DNA of 64,000 bases from Xylogone sp. PMI_703 (Eukaryota > Ascomycota > Leotiomycetes): contig JAJTUQ010000006.1 of assembly GCA_021399445.1 (NCBI GenBank), positions 2,604,001 through 2,668,000 of the forward strand, written 5' to 3'. Each line of letters begins with the position of its first letter. The first letter of the stretch is position 1. The translations under genes were made by a program, and so were the position numbers. The notes under the pieces are model-generated. The model ran no database searches and was not told the origin of the DNA. It saw nothing but the letters and a program-made list of their open reading frames with translations. Positions 10,294 to 21,900 of this stretch are shown here, piece after piece.

Positions 10294-13053
10294 TTATATA
10301 GCATTAACAGGAGCATTTTTGTCATGCTCATTTAACTCCCTCCCGTCACCTCCCGGTTCAGCTCGAAGTATTGCAGCTGAGCAGAGTTAGCACCCCCATT
10401 GCCTTTACACAGGGATATGAGACTTACCACTACTAAGATCATCAGATACAATAAAACTCTGAGCTGCCCTTTGATATGGTGTCTCGCCAAATGGTATAAC
10501 GGCTGGTCCAGCGTTGTACCTCTCTCCTTTCCTTAGCCGATATATGCCGTCCCTGCCCATTCCACCTTTTTCTGGCCTCTTCCTCTTCCTTGTCGTCCGC
10601 GCCGTGTATGTATCATCGCTTTCGCTCCAGTCTGAATCAGAATCCGTATACTCATATCCTGAATTTGTGTCTTCGAAAACTGGCCATTTATCTAGACTGA
10701 AAAAGGGTCTCTTTGGTTTGCGATATGTGGCAAAACCCCAGACATTGTCTTCTTCAGGATAGATCCAGTCCCAGTTGTTAAAAGCTTCTACAATGATCTG
10801 CTGCTGAATCACTTTCGCGGCTTGGTCGGCTGTGAGGTTTTCAAAACCAGGAGTGATGGTAATCCCGGCTTCCTTGCCAAGATCTGGCGAACATTCCAAA
10901 ACTTCCTTTGCCAACTCAATTAGAGGTGTATTATTAGGGGTGGGTAGCTCTCCATTTCTTAGTTGAGCTATAGGTACCAGAGGGGCGGACTGGGATTCCT
11001 TGGCCAGTTTATCTGTGAGATATCTGATCTCACGTCCAAGTTTGACGGCTCTGCTCTCAACATATTCTTGAATCGCCTTGATTTTAGCTCTGTGTCCCTT
11101 TGGTTCTCCTAAAAATGTAACATACTCCTGACTTCCTTGAAAGAGTTTTGGGGAACCTTTGTGGGGCAGAGGTACTCCTCCACATGTCTCCAGTATATCT
11201 ATCACGCTCTTGAACCAAGGTATGTGCAATTTCCATTCAAAGTCTGGTCGACAGTAAGACGAATGATGGCCTATTGTCTCAAGTTCATCCCAAGCTACAG
11301 GCTTCTGCTCCTCGGTTAAGCTCTCAAGCAATCGAAACTCGTCACTGTCAAGAGGCTCTTTGTCTCCAGTAGGGTCCATGGTGGCTTTCATTGACTGATC
11401 AACTATAAGTTTGATATGCTGCAAGAACGGTCTGGGATATGGTCCTCCCGCTTCGGCCATTTTGATCAGAAGGGCCTTTAGAGGTTCTATTTTCTTCCTG
11501 ATCCTGTCACACAACTCCTCGCCGGTTAAAATGACAAGTGGACCATCATAGTCCGCAGGCAAAATCCAACCAGCGTTGTCCGCTCCCCCCTTTTCAGACT
11601 TTATTGCATTGGAGTATTCCACTTGTAAAGATTTCCTGAGATGAAACATAGCCTTTGTGAACTTGAAAGGGTCCTGTTCTGCTTCACGATCTTCAGGTTC
11701 CACGGGTAGACAGAGAGGAACTTCATCTGGTATCTGTGGCCTCGGCTTAGGGAGCTCAACTCGACGAAACCTTTGGTTAGGCCTGTGTTGTTCTTTATTG
11801 GTGGCGAAGAGATTAAGAGCTAGCTCAACAGCAGCTCGTCTGGTGCCTCGAATCTCCGCGACCCCTCCTAAATCAATACTATCCGATTCATCCGGAATTG
11901 GCCACTGACAAGTAGTTACGGTCCCTTTCGATAGACTGTCTACCACTGGTTTGGCACGAGGTTGAAGTATGATAACACACTGATCATCTTGGACTGCAGG
12001 GACCAATGATACTCCATTTATTTTCAGCTTCTTGATCCATTCGTTGAGTTTACGGCGGCATGATCTTTGAAGTTCATAATAATTTGCGAGATTGTTGTTC
12101 ACCCACTTCTCAACTCTACCAAACTCTGCCCAGCCAAGTCGACATCCCCAAGTTTTCAGTCTTAAAATTTGCTCTTTCAGTGCCTTTATTTCACTCGGTG
12201 CGTATGGTTCCACGGATTGCATGAAGTCCTCATATTGGGTGCGCGTGACCTTCGGCCATTTCTTCAAGATATCGTTCATAAGATCCTCTGTCTTCTCGAG
12301 CCGCCGCAGTATTCCTACAGTAAAACCAGCATTGAGGAATTCATCCGACAATTCAAAATCGTCTGTTTGATTTTTGTTGAGTTCCAAATCCCATGGGTCG
12401 TCGTAATAATCTCGCAGGAATGCGTTTTCCAGATTATGCAGCAGAACCGGAATTGCCGTTGGATTTTCTAGTGCATGGATGTAAGCCTTTCCTTCGAGGT
12501 GCACCAGGTTTGTGTCCTCATACTCCTCCTCATCATCTATAGACTTTGGATCCTGATACCAATCTGCCTTGAATGCCTCTTCGAACCCATCGGCAAAGTC
12601 ATCGTCAATTTTGAAAGGTGGATGGTTGCTCCGCATGCCCCTGAGTAGGATCTCCTTCTTTCTGGTCGTCGACCCAACTTCCTGGGCGATAAGTCGATTG
12701 CTCTGTAACTTTCCCGTCTCCCTTAAAGATCTCAATATGCAAATCGTCGAGTTTTTATCATTCTTGGCGTATATATGAGATTTTGGCGGTAATCCCTCCC
12801 AACCAGTACCGATGGTGCTGACATGTATATTACACTTTGCCTTGGCGTCACTGAATTTGTCAACATCATAGCGAAAGCCTTCGTTGAAAATATATTTGAG
12901 ATAATCCCTGATTACCTCAAATTTGCTGTCAAAGTCAGGACATCGATAAACATCTTCGTCCGCGAGAAAGTTGTTGATTTGGTCGAGGCGCTCGTTGATC
13001 TCAGGCTGTCGGTGGCCCTTAAACCACCGCTCCTTTTCTTCTGTCGTTGCCAT
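10294..13053 (-). CDS. Large orphan protein, 902 residues
   Basis: A long exon from the ATG at 13053 to 10428, then a probable 51-bp intron (10427-10377; donor GTAAGT, branch GCTAAC, acceptor CTCAG) and a last exon 10376-10294. The join keeps frame and gives 902 residues. Without splicing the protein ends 20 residues earlier at 10405. I recognise no domain. The protein is rich in charged residues and helical. An acidic Ser/Asp stretch (YTDSDSDWSESDD) near residue 815 is followed by a basic TRKRKRPEK patch, which looks like a nuclear localisation signal. The length and steady codon pattern argue for a real gene. It is divergently transcribed from the next orphan, with an 838-bp gap. It may be lineage-specific. 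Confidence 0.75.
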
Positions 13054-13891
13054 CTAGACAACTAGACTGTGGGTTATATTAGAAATCCACGCTAGATCTA
13101 GTATAGTCTTATAGAGCCTACCGTAGGTAAAGTGGCATGCAGTTTCCAGATGCAAGCCGTTCCCGTTTCTGATGTCGAGTCAAAACTCTATTCTCGATGC
13201 AACTTCCCGACAGCGGTAGTATTACTGATCTGTCTGAGCTCATGTTTCATAGGAGGTAAAGGATGTGGTTCCAGATGGAATTCAGCGACATTCGTTTTGC
13301 GATTCTATCATACTCTAGAACTGCACTTGGCTTTCTTTGAAGGAATGCTGGGGACGAGACACAAAGAAAACCAATTATAACACAGATCCGTCCAGATCTC
13401 TAGGGACAATGCGCCCCGGGAGATCTTTCAACAAAGGAATGCAGGATGATGTGCATATGCATAGTTCTCGAATACTCGAATCGCACTGGGGTCTCCAAAG
13501 GTGACAAGGAAGCAGAAAGCAGCCACCAGCTCCAAGAGAAATGACAAAAGAAGGTAGAATCAAAAAAAAGTTGAAATAACATCTAACATGATAATTTACT
13601 AAATTTATATCGTTGACCTTTGGACCCGAATTCTAGGGTTCGAGATAAAGAAACCATGCGCCTCAGCTCAGGGGACCGTTGAACACCACATTTGACATAT
13701 TTTCGCAAGACCAGGATATCTCAAGATGTAGGATTAAAGGATTAGATCTAAGATCTCTTTGTCAACAATGAGAAGATCAAGTATGCGACATCTCGTCGCT
13801 CACACGCCAAGATCGAATATCTCGAATCTATCAACAATCTCACATCACCAGAAACTTCTGTGCAGGCGACTCTTAGGGCTTACTCACAGTT
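13054..13891. other. Divergent promoter region between two orphan genes
   Basis: This 838-bp stretch separates two divergently transcribed orphans. Several short frames occur on both strands (for example 13132-13380 and 13375-13563) but none has protein-like character. No repeat or RNA recognised. Confidence 0.55.
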
Positions 13892-15966
13892 ATGGTAGAA
13901 ACCAGAACAAAAGCAGGTGTAATCAAAAGGATACACTATGATGTGAAGGCCCTCAGGGAGCTCGAAATCACGGCTTCACCGGGGATGATACCTGGTGAAG
14001 AAGAGCCTCCAGCGAAACGCCCGAAACCCAACAAGAAACGGTCAAACCAGAAAAAGCCTACCATTCCTAGTCTTCCCAGCGAGGAAGCTTCTGGATTCAT
14101 GAATGTCTTCTCTGTGGTTCCCACTCCATCTGATATGAGTGGTGTGGAGTTTGATGACATACCGGTTTTCCCCAAACTATCTTTCGGACGGCACGAGGAG
14201 GAGGGAATGAGTAAGATCATGCGTGCGGATCGAGAAGCCGAGACGTGGGAAGAAGTCAGAAGGGTGCATGCAGAGTACATGCCGCGTCTTCTCCCCATGA
14301 TTGAGAATCGTCTCGCAAGGGCCATGGACGTAAGGAATGCATTGCGTGATACGCCGGAGAATACTCGTATTGGGTGAGTTTTCAGCTCGAACATTTATTA
14401 TCAATCCTTAGCTTAGAAAAATTGGAGACGTTGTTAACTTTTGATGAATAGAGCTAAAATGGAAGATGCACTGTGTGTTGATAATCGCATCCGGATGCTC
14501 GAGAGTTTCCTAAAGAATTCCACATTCCTGCCCGAACGCGAGAACATCACCGCTGCCATCGATGGGTACAAGTCTGGACAGATCACCTATGAAAACGATG
14601 TGTATACCATAATATACGCCGGGAAGATCGTAGACACAGCCCCAGACTACTCCAGCTTCGCCGTCAACCGCAAAGAACGTCTTGATCGGTACGCAGATCT
14701 CCACGGGCACCACTGGCTGTGGTACGAATCCCCCTTGAAAGTGCATGCAGACTCTGTGCCGAGACTAGCTCGCACATCACAACTCGTTCGCAGTAATAAT
14801 GTCGATGGAATGGGATGCTACTATATTAACCAAGGGTTTTGGAAGAGAGCCGATTATGTTGCGCGGTTGCCGGGGATGAATGAGTATCCGCTGGTCCCAA
14901 ACGCCGGGAAGTTTTCTACGCTGCCGGATGGAAGAGTGTTTTGTCAAGATGAAGGGCCGAAATTGTCTTTCAGGTGCATGCTCGAGTATGTAGTTCTTAT
15001 TTTCCCTCCATATGCTTTCTCAGAGTTCCTAACTTCATGCTTGATAGTTCTGGCGCCAACCACCCACTGCTTATAGAGAAAGACATCGAGGCTCTGGGAA
15101 TTGATCCAGAGTACTACGCGGCTCAGAGCTTGATAAGTTATTGTACGCCCAACGGAGACATCATCTCACGAGTCTATGAGCTATTCGTCTATGTCCTTGA
15201 CGAGAACAATAATTCCATCGTTGACAAAAACAACCCCGTGTGGCCACTCGGCGTGAAAGCATGCGGTAGCGTGTGTCCCGTATGTGTGAGCACCAGGCCA
15301 CAGGAGTATGTCAACGGACTCGAAGTAAACCAGCGGCTCTCTGGAATGCTGCCCTTCCTCGCCTGCTATATCTCCAGCACGCCAACAAACAACGTCTTGT
15401 TCCTAGGTGAAGATCGAAGAGATGTGTTAGGAACGCATCGAGTCCCAGGTAAGCCTGCAAAACCCCCTTCCTTTATCAATCATCCAAAATTCCCACGTAT
15501 CCATTTCATAACTAACCATAAATCCTCCATCCCAGGCCAACGTAAATGGGACATAACAATGCCTTACAACGCCATAATCAACAACCCACGCTGGACAGCC
15601 TACGACAACCCCGTCACGACATTCACCCACAACAGCGGACGAGTCATCGACGAGGACCTAGCCGACAGACACGGAAGCAGACTGACTGTCAACAGAGGCA
15701 CCAACCTAGAGGTCTCGATCGATAACATCCCCGGGCAGACTAATAGCGGAACCCTCAATCCGCTCGCGACGCTGCTCAATCCGAACAAGCCTGCTGCAAG
15801 GCCTGCTGCGAGGCCTGTGTATCCGCCATTTAGGTCACTGGGTCAGATGGAGGCGAGGCCTGTGCATCCGCGTAAGTCCATGGATTCGATGGGTTGTACT
15901 TCGAGGTCTGTGTATCCGGCTGGGCCATCGGGTTCGGTGGATTCGGGGTATAACTCTCCGCCGTGA
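13892..15966 (+). CDS. Orphan protein, 615 residues, four exons
   Basis: Exons 13892-14373, 14452-14985, 15048-15448 and 15536-15966 total 1848 nt, 616 codons with the stop. The introns (78, 62 and 87 bp) have GTGAGT, GTATGT and GTAAGC donors and TAG or CAG acceptors; the second and third show CTAAC branch sites. Residues about 1-60 are basic, with a KRPKPNKKRSNQKK patch that could be a nuclear localisation signal. The central 400 residues look globular and include a Cys-rich KACGSVCPVCVSTRP segment that could bind a metal ion. The C-terminal about 70 residues are low complexity with repeated ARPVYP/ARPVHP units and a Ser-rich tail. No known family was recognised. Confidence 0.78.
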
Positions 15967-16662
15967 GTTCAATGATTCGGGGATGTGTCTTCGTTATGGA
16001 GATGTGGAGTTGGTTGCTTTCTTCCCTTTTGACTGCTTATGGATGGAGGAACTGGTGACTGTTTTCATGAGACTAGACATTGACTTTGTGGAGGACCATT
16101 GGAACAGGAGTTGGTGCTTTTGATTTAGTTTATTAGTTAATCTTTGTTGTGACGTTTTTGGATTTGAAATTTGATAGTTTAAAAGAGAAAAAAATATAAT
16201 AGATTAAAATAAAGCAGCAACTTTGGAAACTCACCGTTATATCGCCCGCATGATGAGTAATGAAGACCATGGGGTAGAAGCATAAAATTTTTTTTGAATT
16301 CAAGCATCGTTCTAATTGTGCTAATTAAAGCTAGATATGACTCTATATATATTCTACAATATTACTAGCTCTACCTGCTAGAATTTTCATGCAATTCCAT
16401 AACTTATACATTTCGATCACGTAAATGGCCCCAGAGACAAAACAGAGGGCAAGAAATCACAACCCCCTGAAAATAACCCCATTCGTGTGCACGACATAGT
16501 CAGGACCAGGACTTCTCGATCATGTAACAATGTCGCGTCATGTTTTCCCAAACCCAAAAACTCCTAGAGCTTTGACTCTGCAAAATAAAGTCAACCAGAC
16601 TCTTTACAGAAGACACTCCATCTTTATTTGTGGATGGAGAGTCGGAATGAAGTATGGGTAAA
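15967..16662. other. Convergent intergenic region
   Basis: This 3' to 3' gap separates the orphan from the glucosamine-6-phosphate N-acetyltransferase gene. It becomes AT-rich around 16100-16400. No gene found. Confidence 0.6.
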
Positions 16663-17415
16663 CTAACCCTTCTTCTCGTGGTAGTGGGCCATTTCAAGGC
16701 CTGCTCGCTTGAATCCACACTTAACGTAGAAGCCTTCGTTGGCCTCGCTGCAGTCGAGGATGGTCTTGTAGCAGCCAACCTGGGCTGCAATGTAGTCGAG
16801 TGCTTTGATGAGCTTGATGCCGAGCTTCTTCCCCTGTTGGTCCCTTGCTACGGCGATGTCTTCGATGTGGCCGACAAGACCGAGGTGGTGGATGCTAGAA
16901 AGCCGAATAAGTCAGTAAACAATTCGATCATTCATTGGATACAGCTTGCAGAAAGAAAACATATATGCGAGTGGGGAAACGGGAGATTGAGCTTACAATT
17001 TACGCTCCACGATCAATGCACCGGTGCCAACCACTTTCTTCCCATCATCAACAACGATCATGTAATACGCTCCCTTCCCCTGTGTCCTCAACCACTCGTA
17101 TCGCTCATTGCATTCCTCATCGGTGATGTCACCAACGGTGGTCAGCACACGCAGACAGTCGAGGAAGCCGTTCTGGAAATCGCCGCGTCGTAACGAGCGG
17201 ATGGTGTAGTTCTCTGGGAGAGAAGCTGCGACCTCAGGAGAGATGAGGTCGGAAGAGAAGAGCCCCTCCTCTTCGATGGGGGAATTGGTGGCCGTGGAGG
17301 AAGCGGGGGTGTATTCCATGTTGGAGACGACGGAGGTCGAGGTGGTAGTCGGTGAAGGGAAGGATGTCGTCACCGAGGTGGTGGTGTCGGTCATTGTGAT
17401 TATTGGGGTGGTCAT
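16663..17415 (-). CDS. GNA1: Glucosamine-6-phosphate N-acetyltransferase
   Basis: Two exons, 17415-16997 and 16894-16663, separated by a 102-bp intron (GTAAGC...CTAG), give 216 residues. This GNAT enzyme acetylates glucosamine 6-phosphate with acetyl-CoA in the cytosol, on the way to UDP-GlcNAc, the precursor of chitin and glycans. The match is clear: LRVLTTVGDIT, GTGALIVERKFIHHLGLVGHIEDIAV, the acetyl-CoA loop RDQQGKKLG, GCYKTILDC and the FYVKCGF ending. Yeast Gna1 has 159 residues; this one carries an extra Thr/Ser/Pro-rich N-terminal extension of about 55 residues. I chose the ATG at 17415; the frame stays open further upstream to 17673 but without homology. The coding part is undamaged. 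Confidence 0.93.
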
Positions 17416-18728
17416 TGTGATGGATTTCTTTGAAGAGTGGTTGTAAATATAGTATCGAGATGAGGTATGGGCTTGTAAATGGATGGCTCTCTCTTCTCTT
17501 TGTGCTGTCTCCTTGATTGTGTACTTTTGAAGGTGAGGCTGGAATCGCTTGGTCTCAGCTGGTATGCCGTGTGGTCGGTGGGGTCCTCTCAATGGTAACA
17601 ACGTGGACTGGAGGATGATATCTGCTGGAGCGACTGAACGAGCGATTGAAAGAAAATGAAGGGACAGGAACAAAGAGTTGCAAGTGGAATATTTGTGCTT
17701 GTGGAAAGGGGTGCGAGTTTTAAAGTTGTACCAAGTAAGCTCGAGCTGGATCGTGAAATCAATCTGGGGGCTATTTTTAGGATGCGCAGCGCAGCTAGCA
17801 CTGCCGCAGTTTGCTGGGTTGTGTGGCGTTCCTGGCCCGGGACTGGAGAAGTACGAGGCGGTGCGAGGTACGGATGTACCTCAGTACCTTGCATGGCGTC
17901 CCAGCTCGCCTGTCTTGGGTGATGCTGCCAGCACGATTCTCCGCGATAGGACGTGAGCTCGAGTCTCTGGCCAGACCACAAGAGTCAGTGAGCTGTCCTG
18001 CCAATTACCACTGTGCTTTCTGCTGCACGACCAGCAATGCTATGATATTATGATATCAAGCCAATAATATCAATGCTATATCTGACATTAACACTGCGTA
18101 TTATTCTCCGGGTTAAGCATCCACCCGGAACGCAGCGTTATTGCCCCTGGATCTAATAGACTTAGAACTGTTGTATTGGTAGGCAAAAGGTTCGCATCTG
18201 TTCGCGCATTATTACTGTCTACTTCATGGATATCAATTCTTCTATGACGGCATATCTTGATTTATATTGACACTGATGATCTCTGGGTTCTACTGCTGCT
18301 AGATGCTACACCGTAGTTTTCAAACACGCTGAGCAAATGCAAGGAGCTCCACTCGCGTGCTCACTCGTATTGAAATTCCTTGGATGGCGAGATGGGTCTT
18401 GTCACAGTGATGGATACCACCAGAGAGCCGTATCGGGCAGAAATATCATTCAGATCAATTGGAGGAATCGGAATGAACATGTGCTGAGGAATTGAATTCA
18501 CAATTTACGCTTTACACTCTGCCGTTGATAGGAATCGAGGTTGTCCAGCTCATAATCACAGCACAAGTACATAAGTACCGTGCATAAAACCGCTTCCCCA
18601 GCCGCTCCAGCAGATCTTATCGGGTTCCTGGCTTGCAGTATCACATGTCGAGCTGCTCCTGCGAATCGCGTGGGCCACAGGCACAATCTTTCACCCAATA
18701 ACCTCCAACAACGTCAACCCACGTCAAC
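17416..18728. other. Divergent promoter region, GNA1 to lipase
   Basis: This 1.3-kb stretch lies between two divergently transcribed genes. The part next to GNA1 is GC-richer and open in several frames, which explains spurious ORFs there. I see no gene, RNA or repeat. Confidence 0.55.
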
Positions 18729-18926
18729 ATGTCTCAACAAAAAACCAAGCAAGTGTTCTTCGCGCACCATTACGAAGTCTCTTGTATATTAGAAGAATGT
18801 GATTCAAATCCGGCGCTTTCATCTGCAGATACTTTTCCACACTCAATACCACCATATTCCGTTGCGAGCCGTCCTGATATATCTCGCATGGAAACCCCGC
18901 CACCATCGATTCTCACGAATGGCTAA
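18729..18926 (+). other. Upstream ORF overlapping the lipase start
   Basis: A 65-codon frame begins at an ATG in good context (CAACATGTC) and ends with TAA at 18924-18926. It overlaps the lipase start codon at 18919 by 8 nt in another frame. If the transcript begins upstream of 18729, ribosomes would meet this ORF first and it would reduce translation of the lipase. The transcript start is not known, so the role is inference. Confidence 0.35.
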
Positions 18927-21900
18927 TCCAGCGGCATCCGATGCCAATGCCGTTGCGCTGCCGGATGAGAATAATCAGTCGCTATCGAATACGACCAAGC
19001 ATTCGCAGTCGCAGTCTCAATCGCAATCCGCCTCCACTTCTACACTGCTGCCGTCGCCCATTGCAAGCGTCGTCAGTCTAGTGACTCGATCCTCATCTCT
19101 CTATCTGCGCCTCGGCACATCGATCGGCTCCCTAGCACTAGATGGAGCACGAATCACCACTCTCACGGGTCTCGAGTTGAGCCGCGCGGTTCTAGAAGGC
19201 ATCCTTACAAGGGCAGGAAAAGATATCGCTGATAGAAGCAATGGCGAGTTAGGACGAGTCGAAGCCGAGGGCATACTGGAAAGGAGTGTCGCCACATTAC
19301 ACTCAACCATCACAGGCATTTCATTTGTTGCTTCAACTGGTTTCCATTTCTCGTCCACGACCCTTGCTTCGGCGTCGGATATTTCTCAGCAACTTCTGAC
19401 CACCCTGGATTCTATCCTCGGCTCGACCGAGAGTTCGAGAGCGATCGCCAGCATTATCACCCTTATTCGACGAGAGTTCGAGAACCCAGCTACTGGTGTG
19501 CCAGGAGAAAAGGTTGGCGTTTTGGATCTCTTGTTAGGAATCTGTGGATTAGCATTACTGCAGAGGTGGTCTAAGAAGTTGACCGATGTGGAAGCTAAGG
19601 AAAGAAGATACGAGTCCGTCGTTTGGGATGTGGTATTCCTAGACAGCGAGAAAAGGACGGATGTTGCTGAGCAGAAACGGCTAGAGTCAAATACGGCGAC
19701 TGGATCTCAGAAGCTTGTCACATCGTCCGGAAATGAGTTATTCAGAACGATTGAGAGAGATGGTGCAGATCAGGATGATTTGCACGAGGATGTTATCGAG
19801 GTCAGCCTTAAGGAAAGATTAATGCGCTCATTGCCTCCTGAGGCCTCGGTCTCAATAACAACGTCGGTCACTACCATCAAAACCATTACTGTGGATATTA
19901 CTGGAACTGAACCGCCAGATCTGTCGCCACCACCGGGTGTTGAGATTGTTGAGGAGAATGCTCATCATGGGAGTATTGCAGACCAAAATGGTGCTGGGGT
20001 TGGTATTTCCGGTCCTAGATATCGTGTAGTCTACCGTATCTTGCAGGATAAGATACGGGGGGCAACAATCAAGGCTGAGGGGACCGTTGAGGATTACACG
20101 GCAGAAGTGCTTGATGATTCTGATAGCAGCAGCAGTGAACACTCGCAACCCCCTCCGAATCAACTCCCCGCCCCGATCATTACACCACCTCAAGATCTTT
20201 CAACCGAGAAAATGCTTCCCCCGCTGCCTTCCATTTTACCTCCTGAGTCACCAACCGCAAGTCCTCAATCGACCCATGAAGGGGGTCCGGAAAGACCCCC
20301 TAAAGTTCCCTCGCTGTACCATAAAGACTGTCACTCCCCGAAACAAAGGACTGATAAGTTGGCGCCCCGTACACGATCTCGTTCCAGTAGTATACCAATT
20401 ATGCGATCTGCGAACCAGAAGCGACCAAGGCAATCTATGGACGCTACTTCGTCGATAAGTAGCTCAGAAAATGATAGCACTAAAGCTTCCAAGTCCAAAG
20501 GTTCTCATAGAGAAGTGGCCCCGGTGAAGCATACAGAGAAGAAAAGCTCCATCCGAAATGCTCTTAAAAAGAGTTCTGGGGCTACTATAACCAACCTCTG
20601 GAATAAAGACTCACCCTCTCACACGACATCAACATCATCTAAATCCAACCAAGACCCGTCTCTGCGTCCAGCTTGGGTCTCGCCAAATAATAAATACACA
20701 AAGCCATCGAATTCTACACACAAATCCGGTATCACTCATGTTCGTCAAGCTTCGCGAGGCAATTCAAATTACTTCTCCTCTAAAGACCTAGGGAAGGACA
20801 TCCCAAGGAGTCCTTCAGCCAGTTATTACTCCGTCCATGAACATAGACGAGATTCGATCGTGTCTCAGACTGACACTTACTCCATCCACTCAATTGATAC
20901 CCGGCCTGGTTCTCCCTCCACATTCAGGTCACAAGTGAAAACTCAAAATACTAAGCTATTAACGGCTTCGGAGAAAAATGCAGTTTTGAAACCGCCGCCA
21001 TCACCACTGAAAACGCACCGAAGGAATACATCTTACGTGCCTAGTATTTATACTCTCAAAACCAATAACTCGGAAACGTCTTTGGCCATTGCGCCTTTCA
21101 CTGCCAAAATGACACTTTCGGATCCTGAAGCTCTCGAGTCTTTATCGCAGACAGGTTTTGTTGAAGGTCTATTTCCGCAACGACACTTCATATCAAATAT
21201 ATCTCGATTCGTACGCTTCGCATCCGCATCCTATGGCTCAAACTTCTTGCGGCTATTGGGCCTCGCCAAGTCCAAGTCATCATCAAATACAGACATCAGT
21301 AAAGCTCTTCACCATGAGCACACTTCTTTCTCGAACCATACCGACCTTCCAGCAGACACCATCCTTCTCTCATCATTCGTCGATCCACAAGGAGGCACTG
21401 ACAGCTCAGGTAATACCAACACCGGCATTCCCATGGTCCACTTTGTGTCTCTTGATCACGATTCTAAGGCCGTCGTTCTCACATGTCGTGGTACTCTCGG
21501 GTTCGAGGATGTCCTAACTGACTTGACATGCGAGTATGACGAAATGATTTGGCGAGGAAAAAGCTATAGCGTGCATAAAGGTATCTATGCGTCTGCCCGT
21601 CGATTACTTAATGGCGGTGAGGGCCGTGTCGTGGCGACTATCAAAGCTGCGTTGGAAGAGTTTCCTGACTATGGTCTTGTCATGTGTGGGCACTCTCTGG
21701 GCGGTGGTGTCACAGCTGTCTTGGCGATAATGATCTCGGAGCCAGCCAGTGATGGTAATGGATTTGTTACTGCCATGGATCGAAATGAACTACCCATCCA
21801 GGACTATAATATGAATCCTTCTCTGATACTTCCATCGGGCCGTCCAGTATATGTGTACTCTTACGGACCACCAGCGACCATTTCTACTTCCCTCCGCCTG

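Noticed and set aside
16654..17193. 179-codon plus-strand frame
   Set aside because: It is the antisense shadow of GNA1, whose catalytic motifs are clear on the minus strand.
17656..18053. Several overlapping plus- and minus-strand frames upstream of GNA1
   Set aside because: GC-richer promoter DNA is open in several frames at once; no motif, no shared exon structure.
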